From contig JAIEMW010000001.1 in the NCBI GenBank assembly GCA_019751815.1, positions 566,197-630,196 of the forward strand: a stretch of 64,000 bases of DNA. Reading direction: 5' to 3'. Origin of the DNA: Cyanobacteriota bacterium (GTDB taxonomy: Bacteria > Cyanobacteriota > Vampirovibrionia > Vampirovibrionales > Vampirovibrionaceae). The position numbers and the translations under genes were made by a program. Below the pieces are notes generated by a model that was not told where the DNA came from, did not search any database, and worked only from the letters and a program-made list of their open reading frames with translations. Within the stretch, counting starts at the first letter, position 1. Every line of letters starts with the position of its first letter. This document shows, in pieces, positions 46,472-55,566 of the stretch.

Positions 46472-47467
46472 ATGGTGGCCATAGAAATGAGGTTGCCCCA
46501 GTTGGAAGAGTGTCGTCACAATACGGATACGACGAAAGTGAAAATCTTCTCAGGCAGAGCCAACCCTGTTTTGGCCGCAGAGATTGCCGAATATCTCGGC
46601 ACCGGATTGAGTCAAATACAGATCAAAAATTTTAGCGACGGGGAGACCTACGTTCAGGTCCAAGAGAATGTCCGCGGGCACGATGTCTTTATTATTCAGC
46701 CAACGTGTAATCCTGTAAATGAGAATCTTCTCGAGCTTCTGCTCATCATTGATGCCCTTAAACGGGCCAGTGCCAATAGCATTACGGCCGTGATTCCTTA
46801 TTTTGGCTACGCCCGACAAGACCGTAAAACCGTTGGCCGTGAAGCCATTTCGGCTAAATTAGTCGCGGATCTCATCACCACAGCCGGTGCCAACAGAGTG
46901 CTGGCAATGGATCTGCACACAGGTCAATTACAAGGCTTCTTCAACACACTGACGGATCACTTATACTCCACCCCAGTGTTGCACCACTACATCGCCAGTA
47001 AAAAACTCGCTGATATCGTGGTGGTGAGCCCGGATGCCGGTGGTGTGGAACGTGCCCGGGTGTACGCTAAAAAACTCGATTGCCCAATTGCCATTGTGGA
47101 TAAACGCCGAAGTGCGCATAACGAAGCCAAGGTGTATCACGTGATTGGGGATGTGAAAGGCAAAAATGCCATTATTGTGGACGATATGATTGACACGGCC
47201 GGCACCATTGCAGCCAGTGCGCAAATGCTGATTGATGAAGGGGCTAGTAGTGTCTATGCCATGGCGGCACATCCTGTCTTCTCGGGCAAGGCCGTCGAAA
47301 ACCTCAAAAACTCGCCCTTAAAAGAAGTGATTGTCACCAACACGATCCCCTTATGTGCAGAAGCTCAAGGGGTCAGCAAGATTGTGCAACTCTCTGTCGC
47401 TACACTGCTGGGCGAAGCGATTGGCCGTATCCATGATGATCGTTCTATTAGCGAAATGTTTGAATAG
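46472..47467 (+). CDS. prs: Ribose-phosphate pyrophosphokinase (PRPP synthetase)
   Basis: 331 residues. Makes PRPP from ribose 5-phosphate and ATP for purines, pyrimidines, His, Trp and NAD. Motifs: NFSDGETYVQVQENVRGHDV, VIPYFGYARQDRKTVGREAI, AMDLHTGQLQGFF, VVVSPDAGGVERAR and the PRPP loop AIIVDDMIDTAGTIAASAQ. AAGGAG five bases before the ATG. An N-terminal extension of ~20 residues precedes KIFSGRANP. Confidence 0.96.
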   Translation: MVAIEMRLPQLEECRHNTDTTKVKIFSGRANPVLAAEIAEYLGTGLSQIQIKNFSDGETYVQVQENVRGHDVFIIQPTCNPVNENLLELLLIIDALKRASANSITAVIPYFGYARQDRKTVGREAISAKLVADLITTAGANRVLAMDLHTGQLQGFFNTLTDHLYSTPVLHHYIASKKLADIVVVSPDAGGVERARVYAKKLDCPIAIVDKRRSAHNEAKVYHVIGDVKGKNAIIVDDMIDTAGTIAASAQMLIDEGASSVYAMAAHPVFSGKAVENLKNSPLKEVIVTNTIPLCAEAQGVSKIVQLSVATLLGEAIGRIHDDRSISEMFE

Positions 47468-47589
47468 GTTCCTTTTTTAATTAGTTACTTAAAAGTACCT
47501 GATTATCTATGGTAACCAATAATGTTATAGTGATCCCTAAACAACAGTGACACTGAATCAACAGACATCAAATAGGAGAGAATGGACCC

Positions 47590-48213
47590 ATGCCCACAGA
47601 GACTGCCGTCTTAGATACATTTCAGGCAATTGAGACCCGTCGATCAGTCAAACATTTTGACCCCGATTTTGTGATGCCCGCCGAAGAAGAGCGCAAATTG
47701 TTTGAGCTGGCCATGTTGTCGCCGACCTCATTTAACATGCAAAACTGGCGTTTTGTGAATGTGAAAGACAAGGCCCTGCGTGAACAAATTAAGGCTGCTT
47801 CTTGGGGACAGTCCCAGGTGACGGATGCCTCCCTACTCGTGGTTGTGTGTGGCGATTACAATGCCTACGGTCGTGATACAAATCGCTACTGGCGCAATGC
47901 CCCTGATGAAGTGAAAAACTATATTGTGCCCATGATTGGGAAATTTTATGACGGAAACACCCAATTGCAACGTGATGAAGCCCTGCGTTCTGGGGGGATC
48001 GCTTCTCAAACACTGATGCTCGCTGCCAGAGCAATGGGCTACGATAGTTGCCCCATGGTGGGATTTGACCCGGTGAAAGTGGCTGAGTTGATCAATTTGC
48101 CCAGCGACCATATGATTGTGATGCTTTTGCCGATTGGAAAAGCCCAAAAGCCAGCCAACGTGCGAAGTGGGTCCATTCCCTTTGAAGAAGCAGTGAAAAT
48201 TGACCGGTTTTAA
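47590..48213 (+). CDS. Nitroreductase-family flavoprotein
   Basis: 207 residues. FMN-dependent NAD(P)H oxidoreductase fold: AIETRRSVKHFDPDF (FMN phosphate contact), LSPTSFNMQNWRFVNVKD, SGGIASQTLMLAARAMGYDS and MVGFDPVKVAELINLP. It is the length of single-domain nitroreductases. Substrate cannot be told from sequence. AGGAGAG lies 12 bases before the ATG. Its transcript runs into the terminator-like array. Confidence 0.88.
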   Translation: MPTETAVLDTFQAIETRRSVKHFDPDFVMPAEEERKLFELAMLSPTSFNMQNWRFVNVKDKALREQIKAASWGQSQVTDASLLVVVCGDYNAYGRDTNRYWRNAPDEVKNYIVPMIGKFYDGNTQLQRDEALRSGGIASQTLMLAARAMGYDSCPMVGFDPVKVAELINLPSDHMIVMLLPIGKAQKPANVRSGSIPFEEAVKIDRF

Positions 48214-48378
48214 ACCCGCCGATTCATCTCAAACTTAAAGCGTATTTGCGAGTAAAAACGGAAATCCACAGAAGAAATCCATTAAGTGGTGGAGGACTGT
48301 TATATATCAGACAGTATATATTAATTATTACCATAGGCTGTCTTCCTCAACTACTCAGCAAATGCTCTTCCATCATAT

Positions 48379-48579
48379 CCCTGGGCGTTTCCGCCCAGGG
48401 TTTATTTTTGGCGTATCCCAGGGCGTCACCGCCCAGGGTATATTTTTGGCGTGTCCCAGGGCGTTACTGCCCAGGGTCTATTTTTTGGCGTATCCCAGGG
48501 CGTTACTACCCAGGGTTTATTTTTTGGCGTATCCCAGGGCGTCACTGCCCAGGGTTTATTTTTGGCGTATCTCAGGGCT
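48379..48579 (+). repeat. Tandem array of terminator-like hairpins (five full copies plus remnant)
   Basis: Five copies of a 38-39 bp unit start at 48379, 48417, 48455, 48494 and 48533, with a degenerate sixth start at 48571. Each unit is a GC-rich stem (CCCTGGGCG or CCCAGGGCG, 4-base loop, CGCCCAGGG or variant), then TTTATTTTT and the link GGCGTAT. The first copy has a perfect 9-bp stem; later copies mostly have a central A-A mismatch. The T-tract follows only on the plus strand, so each unit reads as an intrinsic terminator for the nitroreductase transcript and guards convergent rsmH. ORFs through the array are artefacts of the repeat. Confidence 0.85.
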
Positions 48580-48585
48580 TGAGTA

Positions 48586-49578
48586 TTAACACTCTAATCT
48601 GATGTATGCTCGAACTTTGGCACTGCGAGAGCGGGGATTTTGCTCAATTTCAGACGGGCTTGCGGTGATAGGTTTTTTGGTGAGTGCCTTAAAACGAGGC
48701 ACATGCCCGCAACGACAAATGGGAAAACGAGGCGGGCAGACGCACCCCCGCATTTCTGTCTGAAAAAATTGCTTAACGATCCGGTCTTCCAATGAATGGA
48801 AGCTGATAAAAACCGCCGTGCTACCTGGTGCCATTAAGTCGGGTAAACTCTCAAGCAAGGTTGTCAGTGAGGACAGCTCCTCATTGACTGCAATGCGGAT
48901 CGCTTGAAACGTCCGTGTGGCCGGATGAATCCCGAGTTGATGGAAGGCCTTCCCTTTCATCCGCCGGCGGTAGACATGAGAGACGAGCTCTGCCAGTTGT
49001 TTGGTATGCGTAATTGGGTTGTCTTGCCGGGTTTCAACAATACTTCTGGCAATACTGCGGGCATAATGTTCTTCCCCGTAGTCTTGCAAAACTTGTTGAA
49101 TCTCTTTTTCTGAGGCATGACTCAGCCAATCTGCGGCGGTGACGCTACGGGTGGTGTCCATCCGCATGTCTAAGGGGGCTTCTTTCTGAAAGCTAAAGCC
49201 GCGTTCTGCCTGATCGAGTTGCATTGAGGAGACGCCGAGATCTACCAGGATGCCACCGGTAATGCCCTGTGCTGGGAGATGATCGCCAATACGGGCGAAA
49301 TTGTCCTGAATCACAGAAACGCGGCTCTCGTTTTCAAAACGCGTTTTTAGCAAAGAGACGGCACTTGGGTCTTGGTCAAATAGTAGCAGTCGATGTCCTG
49401 AAAAATTTACCGTTTCTAACAGGGCGGCACTATGACCGCCAGCCCCAGCTGTCCCGTCAATATATAATCTTTCCGGAGGCTGTTTATCATCGTCTTGTGT
49501 AGGCGTTTTCCAGAGCCCAAGCACCTCAGACAGCATCACGGGGATGTGGGGCAAGTTTTGAGGGGCAAGACCGGTCAT
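48586..49578 (-). CDS. rsmH: 16S rRNA (cytosine1402-N4)-methyltransferase RsmH (MraW)
   Basis: 330 residues from ATG 49578; the upstream in-frame extension to 49689 is not family-like. The N terminus HIPVMLSEVLGLW and the SAM site IDGTAGAGGHSAALL are typical, as are GGILVDLGVSSMQLDQAERGF, RTFQAIRIAVNEEL, VFISFHSLEDRIVKQFF and the C-terminal ARSAKVRA-type end. rsmH usually begins the dcw cell-division cluster after mraZ; here neither mraZ nor ftsL/ftsI is adjacent, so it is detached. Confidence 0.95.
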   Translation of the reverse strand: MTGLAPQNLPHIPVMLSEVLGLWKTPTQDDDKQPPERLYIDGTAGAGGHSAALLETVNFSGHRLLLFDQDPSAVSLLKTRFENESRVSVIQDNFARIGDHLPAQGITGGILVDLGVSSMQLDQAERGFSFQKEAPLDMRMDTTRSVTAADWLSHASEKEIQQVLQDYGEEHYARSIARSIVETRQDNPITHTKQLAELVSHVYRRRMKGKAFHQLGIHPATRTFQAIRIAVNEELSSLTTLLESLPDLMAPGSTAVFISFHSLEDRIVKQFFQTEMRGCVCPPRFPICRCGHVPRFKALTKKPITASPSEIEQNPRSRSAKVRAYIRLEC

Positions 49579-49701
49579 ATAAAAATCTCTAGAAGGGGAA
49601 CATACAAAATTGTCTTTATAGACAGTGAATTTGAACCTATTTTCCCATGATGTCTGGTGAAAATTTGGGTTAAGTTTATACAGACTCATGGGAAGGGTCT
49701 A

Positions 49702-49731
49702 TAGACAAAAAGTAACCGAGTTCGATACAAT
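49702..49731 (+). promoter_or_regulatory. Candidate promoter for the 60-residue gene
   Basis: -35 TAGACA and -10 TACAAT with an 18-base spacer, five of six matches in each. The start of transcription near 49738 gives a ~145-base leader before the GTG at 49883. The rest of the 304-base gap between rsmH and this gene holds nothing I can identify. Confidence 0.5.
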
Positions 49732-49882
49732 AAAAGTATAAAAACAAACAATTTTAAGAGGGGTTATTCTTTCCGTATATTTATGGCTGTTTAGATGTCG
49801 ATCCAGTTTTTAGTTTGTCTTATATCGTTTGCCCAATAAGTTTGCGTTGTTATCGAGTGCTTTGATACAGGAGTTTTGACCA

Positions 49883-50065
49883 GTGGCCAAAATTTTGGAG
49901 AATACTCACGGCCGTCGACAAGTCCGGCTGTCTGCAGATGATATTCTCTCCGTTGTCACGTATTATCAGTCTATCTGTCGGGGGGCGGCACCCGGATTGC
50001 CAGTGTATCAGCAAGTGCGAGAAGTACTGAGCCAATATCCGTATAGCTTACCCGAGGAAATGTAG
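49883..50065 (+). CDS. Small conserved-looking hypothetical protein
   Basis: 60 residues, GTG start with AGGAG nine bases upstream. The sequence is globular and helical (RRQVRLSADDILSVVTYYQS, GLPVYQQVREVLSQYPYSLP), not low-complexity, and the gene has a candidate promoter. It has one Cys and no membrane segment. No family recognised. It ends nine bases from the convergent leuS stop. Confidence 0.65.
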   Translation: MAKILENTHGRRQVRLSADDILSVVTYYQSICRGAAPGLPVYQQVREVLSQYPYSLPEEM

Positions 50066-50074
50066 TAGCAATAA

Positions 50075-52588
50075 CTACTTTACGACAAAATTAATGAGTT
50101 TATCCGGTACAACAATGGTTTTTACCACAGTCTGCCCAGCAAGATAGGCGGCTACTTTCTCAGATTGCTGTGCTCGCGTGATAAGAACCGCTTTATCTTC
50201 CCCAGATGGGACCTGAAAGCGGTCTCTCAGCTTGCCGTTTACTTGGACCACAATCTCCACGCTGTCTGCTGTCAGTGCACGGGCGTCTATCTCTGGCCAA
50301 GGTTGATTATGAATGCTGCCATTCCCGCCCAATCGATGCCACAGCTCTTCACTTAAGTGCGGGGTAATGGGGGTGAGCAGGCGTAACAAGACAGAGACCG
50401 CATGGCTAAAGATCCGCTTAAAGTCTGGCTCTGGATTAGTATTCAAATCAAGCTTGCTGAGGGCGTTGGTCAGCTCGCGAATCTTGCTAATGACGGTATT
50501 AAACTGATAGGCATTGTCCATGTCTTTGACAATCCCGTCGATGGTCCGGTGTGTTTGTTGATACAGCCCGCGAGATGCAGCCGTCATCTGTTCATAATCG
50601 GGGACAGCACCGTCTAATTGAATGTGTTTACGGTTATCCATCACGCAGCGCCACACGCGGTTGAGAAACTTATAGCAACCTTCAACAGCGGAATCTTTCC
50701 AGTCGAAATCTGCTTCTGGGGGGGAGTCGCTCAGAATAAAAAAGCGGGCCGTATCCGCGCCAAATTCCCGCAAAATATCATCGGGATCCACCACGTTACC
50801 CTTGGATTTGCTCATTTTGGCCCCGTCTTTGAGCACCATCCCCTGGGTGAGTAATCTGCCGAAAGGCTCATCAGAATTGGTCCAGTCTCCGTCATGCAGT
50901 GCCATCATAAAGAAGCGAGAGTACATTAAGTGCAAAATGGCGTGCTCAATCCCGCCCACGTATTGATCGACTGGCATCCAGCGGGCCACGATCTCTGGAT
51001 CAAAGGGTTTTTCTGTATTGTGTGGGTCTAGAAAACGCAGATAATACCAAGAACTACAGACAAACGTGTCCATCGTGTCAGTCTCTCTGCGGGCTGTTTC
51101 TCCACAGTGCGGGCATGGGGTGCTGGCAAACGTACTAGAGGTAGCCACGGGTGATTTTCCCTGGACCTGAAAATCCACATCAGTGGGTAGTAAGACGGGG
51201 AGTGACGCTTCTGGAACCGGAACAGTACCGCAAGAAGGGCAGTAGACAATGGGGATAGGGGCCCCCCAATAACGCTGTCTGGACACCAGCCAGTCTCTTA
51301 AACGATACTGGATACGGGATTTCCCGTATCCTTTTTGCTCAGCATGTTGAATCAGCTTGATCTTGGCAACATCGCTTTCCAGCCCGGTGAATTGCGCAGA
51401 ATCAATCAGGATTCCCGGCTCTGTAAAGGCTTCCTCTAAGGGGATGCCGACGGCTCCGTCCCGCTCAATCACTCGTTTAATCGGGAGTTGGTATTGTTTA
51501 GCAAAAGCCCAGTCACGTTCATCATGGGCAGGAACGGCCATCACCGCACCGGTTCCGTATTCCAGTAGGGCATAATCGGCTATCCATAGGGGAACGCGTT
51601 CTTGGGTGAAGGGGTTGATCACAAAGGAACCCAGGGGGACTCCTGTTTTTTCGCGATCGGTCGCCTGACGCTCAATCTCAGTTTTTCGGCGGGCGCTTTC
51701 GCGGTAGGTATCCACCGCGTCTTTATTTTCAGGTGTTGTCAGAGCGTCTACCAAGGGGTGCTCTGGGGCCAGCACCATATAGGTCACCCCAAAAATCGTA
51801 TCCGGGCGGGTGGTAAAAATCGGCACGCTCAGGTCAGCCCGGTTTTCCACCGCAAAACTGATTTCCGCACCAATGGATTTATTAATCCAGTTGCGCTGCA
51901 TCAATGTGACCCGATCGGGCCATTCTTCCAAGGCAGGAAGATTCTCTAACAGTCGGTCTGCGTACTCTGTGATTTTGAAAAACCACTGTGAAAGGTATTT
52001 TTTCACCACTTCGGAATTATCACGCCAGCAGCGACCGTCAATCACCTGCTCATTGGCAAGCACCGTGTGGCATTCATCACACCAATTCACCGGGGCTTCT
52101 TTTTTGTAGGCGAGTCCGCGTTGATAGAGATAGAGAAAGATCCACTGTGTCCAGCGGTAATAATCTTCCCGGCAGGTAAACAGTTCTTTGGACCAATCAT
52201 AGGCGAGCCCCAGGGTTTTTAATTGTGTTCGCATATGATCAATATTGGCAAAAGTCCATTCCGCCGGTGGATTTCCGTTCTTCATCGCGGCATTTTCAGC
52301 GGGCAGACCAAAACTATCCCACCCCATTGGGTGTAACACCTGGAAACCGCGCATGCGCTTATAGCGGGCAATCATATCCGTAATGGTATAGTTGCGGACA
52401 TGCCCCATGTGAAGCCGGCCCGAAGGATAGGGGAACATCGACAGGGCGTAAAACTTGGGTTGAGGACTGGGGGTCTTGGTATCCACGGCAAATAAGGCGT
52501 CTTTTTCCCACTGACTTTGCCAGTGTGCTTCAATCAGTTGCGGTTGGTAGCCGTCGACCTGTAGAATAGACTTTTCTGTGTAGGACAT
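50075..52588 (-). CDS. leuS: Leucyl-tRNA synthetase
   Basis: 837 residues. Class I synthetase: HIGH-type motif PYPSGRLHMGHVRNYTITD, the editing domain with TTRPDTIFGVTYMVLAPEHP, a zinc-like insert with CPSCGTVPVPE and CPHCGETARRE, and KMSKS in GAKMSKSKGNVVDPDDI. The C-terminal domain ends VVPDKLINFVVK. The start ATG has GAGG upstream and faces the matrixin gene only six bases away. Confidence 0.96.
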   Translation of the reverse strand: MSYTEKSILQVDGYQPQLIEAHWQSQWEKDALFAVDTKTPSPQPKFYALSMFPYPSGRLHMGHVRNYTITDMIARYKRMRGFQVLHPMGWDSFGLPAENAAMKNGNPPAEWTFANIDHMRTQLKTLGLAYDWSKELFTCREDYYRWTQWIFLYLYQRGLAYKKEAPVNWCDECHTVLANEQVIDGRCWRDNSEVVKKYLSQWFFKITEYADRLLENLPALEEWPDRVTLMQRNWINKSIGAEISFAVENRADLSVPIFTTRPDTIFGVTYMVLAPEHPLVDALTTPENKDAVDTYRESARRKTEIERQATDREKTGVPLGSFVINPFTQERVPLWIADYALLEYGTGAVMAVPAHDERDWAFAKQYQLPIKRVIERDGAVGIPLEEAFTEPGILIDSAQFTGLESDVAKIKLIQHAEQKGYGKSRIQYRLRDWLVSRQRYWGAPIPIVYCPSCGTVPVPEASLPVLLPTDVDFQVQGKSPVATSSTFASTPCPHCGETARRETDTMDTFVCSSWYYLRFLDPHNTEKPFDPEIVARWMPVDQYVGGIEHAILHLMYSRFFMMALHDGDWTNSDEPFGRLLTQGMVLKDGAKMSKSKGNVVDPDDILREFGADTARFFILSDSPPEADFDWKDSAVEGCYKFLNRVWRCVMDNRKHIQLDGAVPDYEQMTAASRGLYQQTHRTIDGIVKDMDNAYQFNTVISKIRELTNALSKLDLNTNPEPDFKRIFSHAVSVLLRLLTPITPHLSEELWHRLGGNGSIHNQPWPEIDARALTADSVEIVVQVNGKLRDRFQVPSGEDKAVLITRAQQSEKVAAYLAGQTVVKTIVVPDKLINFVVK

Positions 52589-52594
52589 TGCCGA

Positions 52595-54523
52595 ATGGAC
52601 CTCATGATGGACCTCATAAACATTTTCTACGATAAAACAGACAAAGCCGTATTCAAAAAAAATTTCAAAAAAATTATATTAATGGCTCTATTCACGCTCA
52701 CTGTGACGAGCGTGAGTGGCTTTTTGCTGGGGTATGAGACACTGTGTTGGGCTGAAACCCTCAAACAGCAACCCAGCCAACAACCAACTCTACAGATAGA
52801 AAAAGCCAACCAGGCCGCCGAAGCCGGCCGCTTTGATGAGGCCATCCGGGTGTATGAGTCTGTGAGGCAGCAACTGCCAAATCAGCCCACGTTAAAAAAG
52901 AATTTGGCCGTCCTGTATTTTAATCGGGCGGTTCAACTGCAACAAAACAAACAGTTTCAGGCCTCTTTGCCGTATTTTGATAAGGCCCTTGCGCTCAATC
53001 CCAGTGACAAAAGCATTTTGCAAAACAAGGCCGGCAGTTACTATCTGCAAGCGATGGATTTGCGCGATCAGGCCGGTGAAGCCGGAAGCCCAGTTCCCTA
53101 CGTCACGGTTCATCAATTACTGGAACAAGCCCTTGCGCTGAATCCCGGTGAATTCAATCTTCGCAAGGCCCAGGCCAGCGTGTATTTGCAAGAGGCTGTA
53201 GAAAAAGCCAATCAGGATGATTTTCTGGGGGCTATCCCCCTGCTGCAACAGGCCAATCAGGCAGAGCCCCATAGCCGTCAGATACAAGAATCGCTGATGA
53301 ATGTCTATCTGGCGGTGGCTTCTCGAGAGCCAGAGCTGTCTGCGCGTTTGCCCTGGTTAGAGAAAGCCAAAGCGCTATTGGCTGAAATGCAGCCAGAGCC
53401 CGGCAAAAACAAGCCCGGCGAAAATAATTTAGGCGAAAATAAATGGGCGGATAAGATAGCCCGCCTAGAAAAACCTGAAATTTTGAAGCCTGAAATTTTG
53501 AAGGCGGAAACTCAGACATCCGTCACTCTGCCCAAGGCCCAGACGGAGCTCCCCGCCAGTGCCCAAGGACTTTCTATGGAAGCCCTGCTCTCCCAAATCG
53601 AAAATGCCCTGGGAATCACGCCCGGAAATACCTCCATCCCTTCTCGACTGGCTTCGGCCGAAGAACAAGTGCTCGGTAAATCCCAAAAAGGCAGTCTGGA
53701 ACCACGAGTCCAAGCGCTGTATATCAAACTCCTGGGGAAGCATCGAACGGTGGCAGATAGCAACCCCTTGTTGAGACAGGCTCCGGTGACCAGTTCTGCC
53801 AATAGTTATCTGGCTGATGTGCTCCAACAGACGGACGGTCGGGTGTTGCGCTGGGCGCGTTTCCCCATCCGGGTGTATCTCGAACCAGAGCCAAAAGAAA
53901 TGCCAATAGCAGCCCTGTTTAAACCAACATACACCCAAGCTGTCCTGGCTGGATTAGACCGCTGGAAGACAGATAAAAGCCAATTTGTCACTTATACGCT
54001 GGTTAAAAACCCCTTGGCTGCCGATGTTGAAATCCATTGGGTGGCAACACACTCTGACCGCTTTGAGCGTGATGCCAACGGCAAATCCACCAGTACACAG
54101 GCACTGCAGAGTTTACAGGTGCCTCATGTCAGTAAAGCTTCTCGGGCCTTGTCTCTGGCGGGTGCCTTTACTCCCGGTATATTCAGCCTGGCCCCGCAAG
54201 CGCTGGTTGCAGGCATGCAGATAAAGACGGCCAAGCAGATCCAGGCCATTATTGATGAATCTCGTATTGAACTGCCTCTCAGCCCTTTGCAAACGCTCTC
54301 AGAAACCGAGGCACTGACAGCCTTAAGCAATCTAACAGCCCACGAGTTTGGCCATGCGCTGGGGATTAAGGCACACAGCACCGTGGTAGGAGATTTGATG
54401 CAGGACCGGTTTTACGCAGCCCCGTCACTGGGGAAAGAGGCCCTTACCCCTTCTGTTCGAGATTTAGAGACCCTGAATGATATTTACCAGCGGCCTGCCA
54501 ATATCGTGCTCAATGTGCGCTGA
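52595..54523 (+). CDS. Exported TPR protein with matrixin-type metalloprotease domain
   Basis: 642 residues from ATG 52595, but the start is uncertain (52604, 52607 and 52682 are also possible). A hydrophobic signal segment (ILMALFTLTVTSVSGFLLG) is followed by tetratricopeptide-like repeats (residues ~65-260) with DEAIRVYESVRQQLPNQPT and ASLPYFDKALALNPSD. A linker follows, then a matrixin-like domain with AHEFGHALGIKAHS (His583, Glu584, His587, His594) and Met-turn VGDLM. The third His lies one residue further than in HExxHxxGxxH, a spacing I recall in some bacterial matrixins. Probably a zinc protease acting outside the cytoplasm. Confidence 0.8.
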   Translation: MDLMMDLINIFYDKTDKAVFKKNFKKIILMALFTLTVTSVSGFLLGYETLCWAETLKQQPSQQPTLQIEKANQAAEAGRFDEAIRVYESVRQQLPNQPTLKKNLAVLYFNRAVQLQQNKQFQASLPYFDKALALNPSDKSILQNKAGSYYLQAMDLRDQAGEAGSPVPYVTVHQLLEQALALNPGEFNLRKAQASVYLQEAVEKANQDDFLGAIPLLQQANQAEPHSRQIQESLMNVYLAVASREPELSARLPWLEKAKALLAEMQPEPGKNKPGENNLGENKWADKIARLEKPEILKPEILKAETQTSVTLPKAQTELPASAQGLSMEALLSQIENALGITPGNTSIPSRLASAEEQVLGKSQKGSLEPRVQALYIKLLGKHRTVADSNPLLRQAPVTSSANSYLADVLQQTDGRVLRWARFPIRVYLEPEPKEMPIAALFKPTYTQAVLAGLDRWKTDKSQFVTYTLVKNPLAADVEIHWVATHSDRFERDANGKSTSTQALQSLQVPHVSKASRALSLAGAFTPGIFSLAPQALVAGMQIKTAKQIQAIIDESRIELPLSPLQTLSETEALTALSNLTAHEFGHALGIKAHSTVVGDLMQDRFYAAPSLGKEALTPSVRDLETLNDIYQRPANIVLNVR

Positions 54524-54526
54524 TTT

Positions 54527-54991
54527 TTAATTTCCTTCTTTAAACACTGCCTTAAAGCCAGCGTCTGGAACCCCATGGGTGGCCATGTTTCTTTCCACGC
54601 TCACACTTAACCTGTTGAGAGCGCGCAAAATCCGCTCCTTGTGGACGATAAATTCTGTGTCCAATGCGTATTCTGGACTGATAAGGCGACGAAACACCCC
54701 CACCATCCGGTTGGCGAGTCTAAAGGCATCTGTTTCTGCAGAAGGGGCATCCGGCGGAAAACTGTCCAAAGCTTCGGCAAATTGAGCAATTTCACTGCCC
54801 TGAATTGTACATTTGCGGTCCCCGAATTCTAGTTGGAGTGTGTCGTAGGGAAGGCGGTCTCTGCTGGGAGGCTCTACAACAATTTGGAGGGGACCGTAAT
54901 GCGGATCCAGCACCACACGGGTGCCGGCAAAATTCACGCGAGGGGACAGAGGGGATAAAGTGGATAGTTGCTGAGTTGGGTTGATTTTCAT
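54527..54991 (-). CDS. Tandem-paralogue hypothetical protein, copy 3 (FAG-motif)
   Basis: 154 residues. Opens with a polar leader, then RVNFAGTRVVLDP at residues ~18-30, strands and a helical C-terminal half (AETDAFRLANRMVGVFRRLI). It shares the N-terminal F-A-G-T-R and general layout with the genes at 54997 and 55567. No signal peptide, membrane segment or known domain. It begins five bases after the previous gene, so the set is one operon. It ends four bases from the convergent matrixin gene. Confidence 0.65.
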   Translation of the reverse strand: MKINPTQQLSTLSPLSPRVNFAGTRVVLDPHYGPLQIVVEPPSRDRLPYDTLQLEFGDRKCTIQGSEIAQFAEALDSFPPDAPSAETDAFRLANRMVGVFRRLISPEYALDTEFIVHKERILRALNRLSVSVERNMATHGVPDAGFKAVFKEGN

Positions 54992-54996
54992 CGTGG

Positions 54997-55494
54997 TCAG
55001 TCTTTCTTGATAGGGGGTAAGAGAAGGACAAAATGCTTGGGGTGAGCGGTGTGGGGGACAAACTGTACCTGATGAGAAGTATCCAGTCCCTTCTCCAGCA
55101 GTGTCGCGATGGGTGCAAATAAAGGGTTTCCACCCGCATTACTGTTAATGGATTCCAGGATTAGACGGGGAAGCAGCGGCAGCAAACTGTCAACAATATC
55201 CTGCTTTCTTGCGTCAAGCTTCGTTGTGTCAAGCTTCACTGCGTCAAGCTTCTCATTGAGCGTGTTGATCATGTTGCCCAGACCCTCATCTCGGTATGAA
55301 ACGGGTGTATCAAAGCCGACTCCTCCCAAGATGACTCTGTCATTGGGGTCTTGGGGGTGGGCGGTTCTGAGCGAAACCGTCACATTATCCGGATTCACCC
55401 GAATTTGCACCCCGCGAAAGCGAGGTGCTTGAGACTGAGCTTGAGACTGGGTCGGTTGAAAACGGGCAGAACCGGTATTGGATAGGGGTAGCAT
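54997..55494 (-). CDS. Tandem-paralogue hypothetical protein, copy 2 (FRG-motif)
   Basis: 165 residues from ATG 55494 (GAGGG 11 bases upstream; the GTG at 55512 is less likely). A Gln/Ser-rich leader leads to APRFRGVQIRVNPDNVTVSL, then DPNDRVILGGVGFDTPVSYR and DEGLGNMINTLNEKLDA, followed by an internal VKLDTTKLDARKQD repeat and a helical tail. The order NPxxV, DPND/DPKD, DGGL/DEGL matches the gene at 55567. Function unknown. Confidence 0.65.
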   Translation of the reverse strand: MLPLSNTGSARFQPTQSQAQSQAPRFRGVQIRVNPDNVTVSLRTAHPQDPNDRVILGGVGFDTPVSYRDEGLGNMINTLNEKLDAVKLDTTKLDARKQDIVDSLLPLLPRLILESINSNAGGNPLFAPIATLLEKGLDTSHQVQFVPHTAHPKHFVLLLPPIKKD

Positions 55495-55566
55495 GTGGAT
55501 GAAAACCCTCACACAGCTTGAGTATATCGCTAGTATCTCGTTTTGTTTTAGGTTCTATTCTTGATT

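Noticed and set aside
48379..48579. Tandem repeat considered as a CRISPR array
   Set aside because: Units are head-to-tail with almost no spacer and no unique spacer sequences; each is a hairpin plus T-tract, so terminator-like. No cas gene.
48246..48602. ORFs of 118 and 75 residues with repeated PGRYYPGFIFW-type peptides
   Set aside because: The peptide repeat simply translates the hairpin repeat; no ribosome-binding site, and the unit length (38-39 bp) shifts the frame.
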